Origin: Marinomonas rhodophyticola
Lineage (GTDB): Bacteria > Pseudomonadota > Gammaproteobacteria > Pseudomonadales > Marinomonadaceae
Assembly: GCF_026113935.1 (NCBI RefSeq)
Contig: NZ_JAPEUL010000006.1
Coordinates: 62,001 to 126,000 of the forward strand
Length of the DNA: 64,000 nucleotides
Direction of reading: 5' to 3'
Shown: positions 25,665 through 34,521 of the stretch, piece after piece
Layout: every line of letters begins with the position of its first letter
Position numbering within the stretch: position 1 is the first letter of the stretch
The notes under the pieces: model-generated
Seen by the model: the letters and a program-made list of their open reading frames with translations, nothing else
What the model was told of the DNA's origin: nothing
Database searches by the model: none
Translations under genes and position numbers: made by a program

Positions 25665-28529
25665 CTAAGGCGTCAAAGGACGATAAAAACCCGTCACCCT
25701 GTCATTAAAGGTCAACGTCTCTACCAAGGCTTTCAACTTAGCTTGCGTTAATCCTGTGCTCAGCTGGTCCATATCATTAAGATAACGCGCATCACCGTAT
25801 AAGGTTTCACTTAATTCCAGTCGGTGTGCTAACGTGCCATCGAAATCCTTTTCTAGACGGCTTTCCTCTACATCAGCAAAAGCGTCTTGTATTTCATCTA
25901 CCCACGCCGCTGTGACCATCTCAGGTAATTCAGATAACGCTTTGTTAGTCATTGCCGCCAAATCGTTTAATCGCTCTGGCGCACTGGAATATTGAATGCT
26001 CAACTCCGCACGGTGGGTGTCTTTGTTCAGTTCCAAGCCGACTCTTACACTGTAAACCCCTTGAGCTTCACTGCGCAGCCGCTGTTTTAACTTTGCCTCT
26101 AAACGCTCACCCAAATAGGTCAATTGCAGGGCAGCAATCGGTGACCAAGGCATAGACTGGTAGGCATACATGCGATATTCCGCCTTTGGCTCAATATTCA
26201 ATGCCATGTCAACGACTGACTCGCCAGACAACTGCAACACCGGTAGTGTTTCGTAGTCAGAAGTACGATAAGCAGACGTATCACGAGGAATCGAGGCAAG
26301 GTATTTTGCAGCCAGTTCTGTCATATCCGTTTCTGGCAAACGCGACACAATGAAATAATGTACGGGCAAAGCGACTTGTTTCATTCGTGTCTGCTCTAAC
26401 GTCTCTAACGACAATGACGTTAAATCCGTAAGGCTTGGTGACATCTCTTTTTGCCCAAAACGGGCTTGTGCCATACGCTTTGTAAACACTTCAATCGGAC
26501 GAACAACCTCAATATTCAGGCTTCTTTTCAAGCTTGCCATCACACTATCGTAGACAGCCTCATCTATTTTGGGTGTAACTTGATTAACACGATAAACAGC
26601 CAATAGTTTGTCAAAGGCCTCATCGTCTGTCGCGCCTCGGTAAGTCAGACTTTGTGCTTTTTGCTTCGTCGATAAAAACACTTGGTGGTGTCGACGCCAT
26701 TGCGCATACTCTTCGTCGCTCCAACCATAAATCCCCGTTGCATCCGACAGTTGCACCGCAATTTGTTCTGCCCATGTCGAACCTTGTGTGACGTTATAGC
26801 CAGCGGCTGAAAACGCCGTAAAATAACTTTTATTGTCATCCTCTGACACTTCAATTTGATAACGCCCCGCCAATACACTTGGATCTAACAAGGTTAATTT
26901 ATCCCCGTTAGATAAAGACCAATTGGATACCCCTAATTCCGCCTCTCTTGATATCAAAGACAACGAGCCGGATTGAGTGACAACAGGCAGCATTTTTTCG
27001 GCCACCACTTTTTCCTCTTCCAACGGCGCAAGATCTTGTTTATTGATGGTGTCAAACATCGCCTCAACCGATTCCACAGAGCCTATATCAACACGTTTTC
27101 CACCAACGGCTTGCGTATACAGAATACGATCCGGAGCCGACAACCACTGACGCAAACGCGCATTGACATCGTCAAGAGAAATATTTCTCACTAGGCGCAA
27201 TACTCGATCATTGCTTAGTACTGGATCCTGTAATTTTTTGCCTGACGTCACCGCATCCACCATTTTGACAGCCCAAATAGTGCCACGATTTTTTGCCGCT
27301 TCTTTATTGGCTTCTGCGGTATCAATGACTTTTTTATAAACTTTATCAAAGTCTTGCTGATAAAACCCATGCGCTTTAATCCGCTCTAGTTCCTGAATTA
27401 ACGTTTCTAAACCTAGCGAGTGGTAACCTTCATCAACATTCACCGAAAAACCCAAAATTGCCACGTTGGGTGACACAGTTCCTTTGGTACTGGATAAAGC
27501 ACGAACATGCTCTGGTAAGACATCTCTTTGGCGCCGTATTTGTTCAGTGAGCAAGTTACGCGTCATATAATCAATCAATCCGTCACGTCGGCCCTCGTCC
27601 GTATCAAAAGACTCGCTACCAAATCGATATAAAAAAGCAACCTGATTGATTTTGCTGCCGGCGTCGCGCAACTGACCCATTTTAAGAAGATCATCTAATA
27701 TAGGGTCTTTTGAGTGCCGTTCTGGTAGCATCCGCCTAGGCTCAGCACTAAAAACGTTTTTAATTTGTGTCTCTAAACCGTGACTATCAACGGGAGCATA
27801 AATGACTAACGCCATATTATTTGGCGCGTACCAGTCTCGATAAAAAGCCTGCAGTTGCTCAGCGGGGGTGTTTTTAATCGTGTCCTGCGTGCCAATAACA
27901 GGGCGCTCTGGATACAATGAGCCAACCCGTAACAAGGCTTTTTTCTCATCATTCACTCGCGCTCGATGACTCAATTTTCCACGCCACTCTTCTTGAATAA
28001 TCAAGCGCTCTTTATCTAACGACGTCACTCTAATATCAGCGTGAAAAACCATTTGCTGATACACGTCCAACACCCTGTAGAGCCGCTCCGGTGTAGTGTT
28101 ACGCAGATTCACCATATAACGCGTATTTTCACTGTTGGTCATGGCATTAAAATCACGCCCCTGCTTAAACCCCATATCGAACAAGGCTTGCCGAGTACCA
28201 TTCGGTAATCCTGCGCTTTCATGGAACACCATATGCTCCACCATATGCGCCACACCGAGCTGATTTGCTTTTTCATCGATCGCACCAGAAAGCACCACTA
28301 AATTCGCCAAAGTCAGACCTTCTGGCGCGTCTTTTTCCTGTCTTGAATCAAATAAATAATACTGAAAACCATTGTCTAATGTGCCGTGAACAACACGCTT
28401 ATCCCAAGGTAATCCTTCATCGTCATTTGCAAACGCCTGAAGCGTAAACATCACCGCACACGTTAATCCAACCACACGTAAAATATTCTGAAGAAAAAGC
28501 ATAAAACCGCTCATAGAGAAATCATTCAT
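25665..28529 (-). CDS. Periplasmic M16 family zinc metallopeptidase, PqqL/FusC-like
   Basis: The product is about 950 residues long with an N-terminal export signal (NILRVVGLTCAVMFTLQAFA) and two M16 half-domains. The inverted zinc motif HxxEH is present as AHMVEHMVFHESAG about 90 residues in; a distal Glu in the ENTRYMVNL region fits the third ligand. Length and motif context match PqqL and FusC, periplasmic M16 proteases encoded beside TonB-dependent receptors, FusC cleaving imported ferredoxin. The gene follows the TonB receptor by about 70 bp. The start is uncertain: ATGs at 28529, 28514 and 28502 are all possible, none with a clear ribosome site, and a 14-bp hairpin lies just upstream. 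Confidence 0.87.
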   Translation of the reverse strand: MNDFSMSGFMLFLQNILRVVGLTCAVMFTLQAFANDDEGLPWDKRVVHGTLDNGFQYYLFDSRQEKDAPEGLTLANLVVLSGAIDEKANQLGVAHMVEHMVFHESAGLPNGTRQALFDMGFKQGRDFNAMTNSENTRYMVNLRNTTPERLYRVLDVYQQMVFHADIRVTSLDKERLIIQEEWRGKLSHRARVNDEKKALLRVGSLYPERPVIGTQDTIKNTPAEQLQAFYRDWYAPNNMALVIYAPVDSHGLETQIKNVFSAEPRRMLPERHSKDPILDDLLKMGQLRDAGSKINQVAFLYRFGSESFDTDEGRRDGLIDYMTRNLLTEQIRRQRDVLPEHVRALSSTKGTVSPNVAILGFSVNVDEGYHSLGLETLIQELERIKAHGFYQQDFDKVYKKVIDTAEANKEAAKNRGTIWAVKMVDAVTSGKKLQDPVLSNDRVLRLVRNISLDDVNARLRQWLSAPDRILYTQAVGGKRVDIGSVESVEAMFDTINKQDLAPLEEEKVVAEKMLPVVTQSGSLSLISREAELGVSNWSLSNGDKLTLLDPSVLAGRYQIEVSEDDNKSYFTAFSAAGYNVTQGSTWAEQIAVQLSDATGIYGWSDEEYAQWRRHHQVFLSTKQKAQSLTYRGATDDEAFDKLLAVYRVNQVTPKIDEAVYDSVMASLKRSLNIEVVRPIEVFTKRMAQARFGQKEMSPSLTDLTSLSLETLEQTRMKQVALPVHYFIVSRLPETDMTELAAKYLASIPRDTSAYRTSDYETLPVLQLSGESVVDMALNIEPKAEYRMYAYQSMPWSPIAALQLTYLGERLEAKLKQRLRSEAQGVYSVRVGLELNKDTHRAELSIQYSSAPERLNDLAAMTNKALSELPEMVTAAWVDEIQDAFADVEESRLEKDFDGTLAHRLELSETLYGDARYLNDMDQLSTGLTQAKLKALVETLTFNDRVTGFYRPLTP

Positions 28530-28537
28530 ATAAAGAC

Positions 28538-28569
28538 ATAAACAAATGCTCAATGGAGCATTTGTTTAT
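28538..28569 (-). terminator. 14-bp perfect hairpin between TonB receptor and M16 peptidase
   Basis: ATAAACAAATGCTC (28538-28551) pairs perfectly with GAGCATTTGTTTAT (28556-28569) around a 4-base loop. It lies between the receptor stop (28600) and the M16 start on the minus strand, with only a mild T-rich tail. It may be a partial terminator that sets M16 level below receptor level, or may sequester the M16 start. Confidence 0.65.
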
Positions 28570-28599
28570 AAAAAGAAAGGAGATAGAAAGAACATCAGC

Positions 28600-31326
28600 T
28601 TAGAAACGCATGCCGACTTCCATAGAAATTTTTCGACCCGAGGTGTAAGATTGAGTCGCTGTAGAAGACGTGGAAGTTGTTGTCGATACAACATCATCGA
28701 ATAAGTTAGTGACTTTCAATTGAACATACCCTTCACTTTTGGCAAATAAAGGGGGTGTCCACTGTATTTGAGTATCAACAGTGATTAGATCATCAAAGTC
28801 TTTGTCTTCATAAATAGCATATTTTACACCATTAGCATCAGTATAATCTTCTCCGCTATCTTGAGCGACAGTTCCACCGCTTTTCACATTCACGAAGTTA
28901 CTCCACATAATATGCCATGTAGGGATATGGGTAGCGGAGCTTAGTTTAATCGTAAATGGAATCGCGTAATCCCACGCAGGTAAGTTCTCAAAGGCCGTAA
29001 CTTGCCCATCATAATAAACAGGATCCTCTTCCGTTGTTTCATCATAAGCATCAGAGCCTTGCGAGTTAGATGTGCTTTCTTGCCAGCCAATTGAGAAAGC
29101 TAATTTGGTTTGAGTACCTAATAAATTGAAAGGGTCATGCTGTTCAAACTCTAGTGACACGTCATTTGTTGAGCTTCGGCCAGTATTATCATAAAAATAT
29201 TTACCACTTTCATCTCGATCACGATGAACACCATCACGACTTTCCCTATTAACCAGTTTCAACGCAGCATCAAATGGTCCCATTCGTTGCATCCAGCCAA
29301 GCATTAACTCATCAGAATAGGGTGTCTTTAAATCAAAATCTTTTAACGATGTATCATCGTATTCTAATACCTGATTCACCGAACCATTCGTACTGTAAGT
29401 CGTACGAGTTTTCCAAGAAGCAAGTGTTTGATTAATATCATATTTCAAAAAATTCCGACCATAATAACGACTTGCACCAGCAACTAAACGAGTGTTATCG
29501 TCCCCAAATACATCCCATTCCACTTTCGCCCGAGGTGCAACATTAGTATTACCCAGTAAAGTTTCTTTGTCTGCGCGAACACCAATCGTTGTCGTCCAAT
29601 CACCTACTGCAACCTCATCCTGTAAATAAAGAGCGTAGTTTTCATAGTCTTTTTCGAACTTCCCAGCTTTAGTCTCAGTCACTCTCCAAAGATAATCTCT
29701 ACTAGCATCTCCTCGGCAATTTGTCGGATTACAGCGATAAATATTATTCGTAATATCACCATCCACACTATAAAAAGAGTTTGTATACTTTAGTTCTGTT
29801 CCGAAAGTCACTAAGTGTCTGGTTGAACCAATAGAAAAAGCATCATGAACCCATTTTGAACCTAAAGTATACCTATCCTGTTGCTGGGTAATATCACCAT
29901 ACCCCCCTGAATAAGCTTTGGTACGAGGATCGTAAGTATATACACTTGATTCGCTATCTAACGCATCGATAGAGCGATCAAATCCACCTGTTATAGTTAA
30001 TAAACTGCTATCAAAGTGGTAATTGGCCTCCGTAGAAGCACCATACGCTTCATGAGAACGCTCAAATGGTGCTGTATAGGATGTAGAAGTTATACCTGTA
30101 TAATAACGATTTGAGTATTTAAAATTGGCTCCTAAGTCAAGACGATCAGATACTTTGGCATCAATACGTCCCATAATGTTATCTACGGTATCATCATAAT
30201 AAACGTCTCTCTCCTCTCTTGTACTCAAGTCTATATAATTTTGCTTAAATTTAGAGGTTCTACGGGAGAAAGTAACAGAGCTTCCAATATTATCCGTCAG
30301 TGACTTTAGAGCCGTAATTGAATAATTCTGTTTCTTATAATCCGGTGTATAAGAGCCATCTGAAACACCACTTTCGGCATAATCCTCCACGAGAGATTCG
30401 TCGACATGAAATTTTTCCCAAGAATCCTGAGTAAGACCGTATTTTATAAACAGCTCATCTTCGCCAGCGTATTTTTTTAACTTTGCATCCACAACACCAC
30501 CAGTAAAACCACCGTATTCCACAGGGACATTACTGTCATAAACTTTTACTTCGCCTAGGGCGTCAGCATCAACATAATAACTTTGTGGAGAACCACCTGA
30601 CAATGTCGATAAACTTGCGGGATTAATAGGGTTTGTATACGTATCGCCACTGCCACTCGAACCTGGATCAAAATCACTAGATGTATCCACACCATCGATC
30701 ATAAAAGCATTTTGATAATAATCTTGACCATGAATGGATATTTCATCAGGGCGAAGACTCGCACTGCTTGCTGAACTACTACTAGAGCGACTGTAGTTAA
30801 CCGCTGTATTGGTACGAAGCAGATCGGTTAAATTTCCCCCTTCGGTCGGCATGGCTTCAATATCTTCCGAGCCAATTACCTGAACACCCACCTCTTTCTG
30901 GTTCTTCATTTCTCTCACCATCAAAGGCGACAAACTAACGCCGTCTTCCGTCTGTGTTACTGAGTTTTCATCAACTAACACGACGCTGTTTCCATCCCCT
31001 CTTTGATAAGATAGCCCTGTTCCTACTAGCAATAGCTCTAATGCCTGTTCCGTCGAGTATTCGCCTTCAAAACCTACCGTTTGCTTACCACTCAGAAGTT
31101 GCGCGCTGCCACCCAAAAACAGACCGGAGGTTGCAGCAAAAGCATTAACCGCTTTAGACAAAGATCCAGCGCCAATCTTGTAATAACGCATATCTGCAGA
31201 CACAGATTCGGCATACACAATAGACGCAGGCAATATAGAAAAACTACTCACTAACGCAATCTGCAACGCCAGTAGCCTTGGGGTTGCACGACGCTTAAAA
31301 GACGGTATTGCAGGACGAGATGACAT
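28600..31326 (-). CDS. TonB-dependent outer-membrane receptor with N-terminal signalling (STN) domain
   Basis: A 908-residue protein with a signal peptide (residues 1-40), an STN/secretin-TonB N-terminal domain (about 45-125), a plug domain (MPTEGGNLTDLLRTNTAVNY, EISIHGQDYYQNAFMIDGVD) and a 22-strand barrel ending in Phe (KISMEVGMRF). The STN domain indicates a transducer that reports substrate binding to FecR. The gene sits directly downstream of fecI-fecR on the same strand and upstream of a periplasmic M16 protease. The substrate is not evident; the protease partner suggests an iron protein or peptide rather than a simple siderophore, which is inference. GGAG precedes the ATG. Confidence 0.92.
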   Translation of the reverse strand: MSSRPAIPSFKRRATPRLLALQIALVSSFSILPASIVYAESVSADMRYYKIGAGSLSKAVNAFAATSGLFLGGSAQLLSGKQTVGFEGEYSTEQALELLLVGTGLSYQRGDGNSVVLVDENSVTQTEDGVSLSPLMVREMKNQKEVGVQVIGSEDIEAMPTEGGNLTDLLRTNTAVNYSRSSSSSASSASLRPDEISIHGQDYYQNAFMIDGVDTSSDFDPGSSGSGDTYTNPINPASLSTLSGGSPQSYYVDADALGEVKVYDSNVPVEYGGFTGGVVDAKLKKYAGEDELFIKYGLTQDSWEKFHVDESLVEDYAESGVSDGSYTPDYKKQNYSITALKSLTDNIGSSVTFSRRTSKFKQNYIDLSTREERDVYYDDTVDNIMGRIDAKVSDRLDLGANFKYSNRYYTGITSTSYTAPFERSHEAYGASTEANYHFDSSLLTITGGFDRSIDALDSESSVYTYDPRTKAYSGGYGDITQQQDRYTLGSKWVHDAFSIGSTRHLVTFGTELKYTNSFYSVDGDITNNIYRCNPTNCRGDASRDYLWRVTETKAGKFEKDYENYALYLQDEVAVGDWTTTIGVRADKETLLGNTNVAPRAKVEWDVFGDDNTRLVAGASRYYGRNFLKYDINQTLASWKTRTTYSTNGSVNQVLEYDDTSLKDFDLKTPYSDELMLGWMQRMGPFDAALKLVNRESRDGVHRDRDESGKYFYDNTGRSSTNDVSLEFEQHDPFNLLGTQTKLAFSIGWQESTSNSQGSDAYDETTEEDPVYYDGQVTAFENLPAWDYAIPFTIKLSSATHIPTWHIMWSNFVNVKSGGTVAQDSGEDYTDANGVKYAIYEDKDFDDLITVDTQIQWTPPLFAKSEGYVQLKVTNLFDDVVSTTTSTSSTATQSYTSGRKISMEVGMRF

Positions 31327-31335
31327 ATAAACTCC

Positions 31336-31364
31336 GTAATAGTAATGCTAATTACTACTATTAC
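31336..31364. promoter_or_regulatory. Inverted repeat upstream of the TonB receptor
   Basis: GTAATAGTA (31336-31344) and TACTATTAC (31356-31364) form a perfect 9-bp inverted repeat with an AT-rich 11-base centre, ending ten bases before the receptor start. It could be an operator (an iron-type regulator would fit) or a leader hairpin. Nothing more can be said from one copy. Confidence 0.5.
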
Positions 31365-31440
31365 CGAACAGAGGGAGAAAAAGGGGACATGAAAAAGCCT
31401 GCTTTTCAATAAATATTTAATACAGTCGCTTTATGGTGAA

Positions 31441-32424
31441 TTAAACAGGAGAAATACTGATCCACCAAGGCAGCGTTTCTTTAACGCGAAGAGGAAAACT
31501 GCTCTCTAGCATGCTAAATATCACATCAGTATTTTGCACAGGATACGTTCCAACCACACGCCAGTCTGCAATAGTTGGGTCAACGTTAATAAAACCGTGG
31601 CGGTAGCGGCTCAGCTCGTTGACAAAGTCAGACAAAGGCATGTTTTCTACGACCAACAAGCCTTTTACCCAAGATTCATATAAGGCCAACGCTGGCCTGA
31701 CCTCATCAAAGGATTGTGGAGTAAAAATAACGGATTCCCCAGCATGAATTTCTTTGGTGACTGTCGATTCGTTCAAGGCAATAGACAAAGTACCATGATA
31801 CACAGAGAGGATGGCTTGCTGGTCAGGTAAATGTCGTAGACAAAACCGCGCCTTGTTAGTCATTGGGCGCACAGTAGCTTTACCACAAGACAAGGCAAAA
31901 GGCCGACTATCTTGGTTTGCTAGCTCCACAAAAGCCTCGCCCGACAACAAGGATAAGTGTCGAATAGCGGCGGTATAATAAGGTGTCATTGCACTGTTGG
32001 TGTTTAACCACACATGGGAACCGTCATCTAAAGAGAAGGAAGACTGCTCGCCCACCGAGGTATGAAAATCGGCGTGCCACGCCGCCACCATTGAAGGCAA
32101 TGCAGTTTTTTGCCAACTCACCCACCCCAACGAGGCAATACCGGCCAAGCCAAGCACCCCTTTCATAAACTGACGCCGACCAACTGTGTGCGTTCTGTCT
32201 AATACATAACTCGCGGATTGTTGAGACTCAGGGTTTTGAAAAGAAGAAAACATAACACTGACTGACTCCACTTGTTGCCACGCTTTACGGTGCATATCGT
32301 CTTCATTCAGCCATCGCTGCCACGCTGCCTGATCAACCTCCGAGACAGGTGTATCAGATAAAACAGCAAACCACTCAGAAGCGGCCTCAAGATGGGCATA
32401 GGTGACAGATTGAGATGAAGTCAT
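31441..32424 (-). CDS. fecR: FecR family anti-sigma factor
   Basis: The 327-residue protein has an N-terminal DUF4880 sigma-binding region (WFAVLSDTPVSEVDQAAWQR, WLNEDDMHRKAWQQVE), one membrane helix (MKGVLGLAGIASLGWVSW at about residues 89-106) and a periplasmic FecR domain (SVGEQSSFSLDDGSHVWLNT, AIRHLSLLSGEAFVEL). Such proteins hold the partner ECF sigma factor until the receptor STN domain signals. It lies five bases after fecI and 114 bp before the receptor, the standard order of iron-type surface signalling loci. The symbol is a family label, not a claim of ferric-citrate specificity. Confidence 0.9.
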   Translation of the reverse strand: MTSSQSVTYAHLEAASEWFAVLSDTPVSEVDQAAWQRWLNEDDMHRKAWQQVESVSVMFSSFQNPESQQSASYVLDRTHTVGRRQFMKGVLGLAGIASLGWVSWQKTALPSMVAAWHADFHTSVGEQSSFSLDDGSHVWLNTNSAMTPYYTAAIRHLSLLSGEAFVELANQDSRPFALSCGKATVRPMTNKARFCLRHLPDQQAILSVYHGTLSIALNESTVTKEIHAGESVIFTPQSFDEVRPALALYESWVKGLLVVENMPLSDFVNELSRYRHGFINVDPTIADWRVVGTYPVQNTDVIFSMLESSFPLRVKETLPWWISISPV

Positions 32425-32429
32425 AATAG

Positions 32430-32948
32430 TTACAAAGACAAGTCAGATTTAAGCAAAACACAGTGTAGCATGGCCTGCGCCATGTAGCGTTTTACCATTC
32501 TTTCGGAGACAGACAAACGCTGCGCAATGTCTGAATACGTTAAACCATGTATTTGAGATAAAATAAAAGCGTTGGCTACTTTTTTGGGCATTTTGGCAAT
32601 CATCGCATCCAACTCACAAAGCAATTCTATCATAGACGCAGAATGCTCTGCGGAAGGATAAAATACTTCCTCATTGTGTGCGAGCGACTCTAACCAAGCC
32701 TGCTCTATTTGCTTGCGACGCCATTGATCAATATATAATCCCTTAGCGACTGTGCTTAAAAATGCTCTAACCTCACCAATATTGGCGAAATATTTTGGCT
32801 TTTTGAGTAATCGAACAAAGGTATCTTGGGCAATGTCTGCTGCCAATTCCTGACAGCCTAACCGTTTACGGATCCATCCTGTTAACCACGAACTGTGTTC
32901 CACATAAAGCTCACCAACATTTTGGGGAGCTTGGTGCTCAGGTGCCAT
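32430..32948 (-). CDS. fecI: FecI-type ECF sigma-70 factor
   Basis: A 172-residue group IV sigma factor. Region 2 (DIAQDTFVRLLKKPKYFANI, AFLSTVAKGLYIDQWRRK, residues about 38-80) and region 4 (ANAFILSQIHGLTYSDIAQR, LSVSERMVKRYMAQAM) are complete. It should transcribe the receptor operon when released by FecR. A Fur-like site at 32998-33016, about 50 bp upstream of the ATG at 32948, suggests induction under iron limitation. Confidence 0.91.
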   Translation of the reverse strand: MAPEHQAPQNVGELYVEHSSWLTGWIRKRLGCQELAADIAQDTFVRLLKKPKYFANIGEVRAFLSTVAKGLYIDQWRRKQIEQAWLESLAHNEEVFYPSAEHSASMIELLCELDAMIAKMPKKVANAFILSQIHGLTYSDIAQRLSVSERMVKRYMAQAMLHCVLLKSDLSL

Positions 32949-32997
32949 TGATCCGTTGAACCTCTTTTAAATAAAAAACTAAGAGGTGAAAAATACA

Positions 32998-33016
32998 CTT
33001 AATGAGAACGAATATC
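32998..33016. promoter_or_regulatory. Candidate Fur box upstream of fecI
   Basis: CTTAATGAGAACGAATATC matches the 19-bp Fur consensus GATAATGATAATCATTATC at 13 positions and lies 50 bp upstream of fecI, as expected for a Fur-repressed sigma factor gene. Confidence 0.6.
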
Positions 33017-33100
33017 AATAAACAGTGCAAAAATTAAACACCAAACTGATGTTTTTAATAAAGAAAACACCAGTTTGGTGCATAAATTGTCAACGAACGA

Positions 33101-33765
33101 CTATAGTGTTGTAAACGCACCACCTTTTTCTATCGCTTTTTGATACATTGGAACGGCTTCGACTTGCTTAATAAAACGAGCAATATTAGGAAATTTAGCC
33201 AAATCCATGCGCGTACTTGAAGCTTGCAAGGGAAAACTCATCTGAATATCAGCAGCCGTTAATGTGTTACCAACCAACCAAGTATGCTCACTTAAGGTTT
33301 TTTCAATAAAAAGCAGTTGCGGCTGAATCCGTGGCATAATAAATTTTTCTTGGATTTTATCCGTTAATGCTTTTGCGATTGGTTTTACAAAAAGGGCATT
33401 GGACTTTGCGGGACCTTCATCATCACCAACTTCATCACCAATAGAGGCATTAACGAACCTTCCGCAAAGTGTAGCCAATAACGATAATCTAACAAAGCCT
33501 GACCATCAGTTGGCCTTAGACGTTTCTCTACATCATATTTATCTAATAAATATTCTATTATGGCGCCCGATTCCGCTATCGTTAACCCATCATCGGTAAT
33601 AACCGGTGACTTACCAAGAGGATGTACTTTTTTTAACGATTCTGGCGCTGACGCTGTGTCTGGGTCGCGCTTATATTCCACAATCTCGTACGCTAAACCA
33701 AGCTCTTCGAGCAACCATAAGATACGCTGAGACCTTGAGTTTTCTAAATGATGTACTGTAATCAT
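33101..33765 (-). CDS. Glutathione S-transferase, frame broken by one missing base
   Basis: The N-terminal thioredoxin-like domain (MITVHHLENSRSQRILWLLE, HPLGKSPVITDDGLTIAESG) and the C-terminal helical domain (LFIEKTLSEHTWLVGNTLTA, ADIQMSFPL) lie in two frames. They join at 33389-33393, where five A (T on the coding strand) replace six; adding one restores SPMPFFVKPIAKAL and a 221-residue enzyme. The fold is that of cytosolic GSTs related to the zeta/beta-like bacterial groups; the electrophile substrate is unknown. The ATG at 33765 has GGAGGCGAT in front. It appears to be a single-gene unit. Confidence 0.82.
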
Positions 33766-33934
33766 ATCGCCTCCTTTGCTATAAAAAGTAAATGTAACTT
33801 ATTCAAAAACCACTTCAGACTCTCTTACTACGCAGAAAAATGCTAATTAGATGACCTCCTCATGATGGCAGTAGTGTTATAGAATGAACTCTACGGTAAA
33901 ATCAAACATCGACCATACTGACGAAAGGACTGGC

Positions 33935-34486
33935 ATGAGCCAAATAACATCACTAGAGCAACTAGAAACTCTCTACGATCAGCCTCATCCACTGGCTGTA
34001 AGTAAAGAAATCACCGAGCTTGAACAGCACGCCATTACCTTTATAAAAAATAGTCCTTTTATTCTTATTTCTACCACCGATAAAAATGGCTTCGCGGACA
34101 TATCACCCCGCGGTGGAGAAGCAGGATTTGTGAAAGTATTGGATGCAAAAACGTTAGCTTTTGCAGACTCTGCAGGCAATAACCGTTTAGATAGTCTAAA
34201 AAACATATTGGCAAAACCAGAAATTGGTTTGTTGTTTATGATTCCCGGTATTGGCGAGGTTGTTCGTGTAAAAGGCATTGCCAGTTTACATCGAGATAAA
34301 GATCTTCTATCACTCTTTAGCGATCCTAAAACACCCAAACTCGTCGTTAAGGTCCATATAGAGACAACATTTTTCCACTGCCCCAAAGCCATTGCTATAG
34401 CAAAATTATGGAGCATGGAAAATCACGTAGATCGTGCGTTTCTTCCATCGTTGCTCCGCATCATTCAAGATCAAACTAACGAATAG
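33935..34486 (+). CDS. Pyridoxamine 5'-phosphate oxidase-family FMN-binding protein
   Basis: About 183 residues with the split-barrel flavin fold: PFILISTTDKNGFADISPRG is the FMN-binding strand region, followed by LAFADSAGNNRLDSLKNIL and EVVRVKGIASLHRD. Members of this PPOX subfamily are not true PNPOx enzymes and their reactions are mostly unknown. ATG 33935 (MSQITSLEQ) is preferred to 33884 because AAGGA lies seven bases upstream. It is flanked by gst and the lysR-azoR pair, all with redox or detoxification flavour. Confidence 0.75.
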   Translation: MSQITSLEQLETLYDQPHPLAVSKEITELEQHAITFIKNSPFILISTTDKNGFADISPRGGEAGFVKVLDAKTLAFADSAGNNRLDSLKNILAKPEIGLLFMIPGIGEVVRVKGIASLHRDKDLLSLFSDPKTPKLVVKVHIETTFFHCPKAIAIAKLWSMENHVDRAFLPSLLRIIQDQTNE

Positions 34487-34521
34487 CCGTATTAAACACT
34501 CTGTATAGATAACACTTTTTA

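Noticed and set aside
33884-33934. Upstream in-frame ATG as the start of the PPOX-family gene
   Set aside because: It has no ribosome site, whereas the ATG at 33935 has AAGGA at good spacing and fits the family N-terminus.
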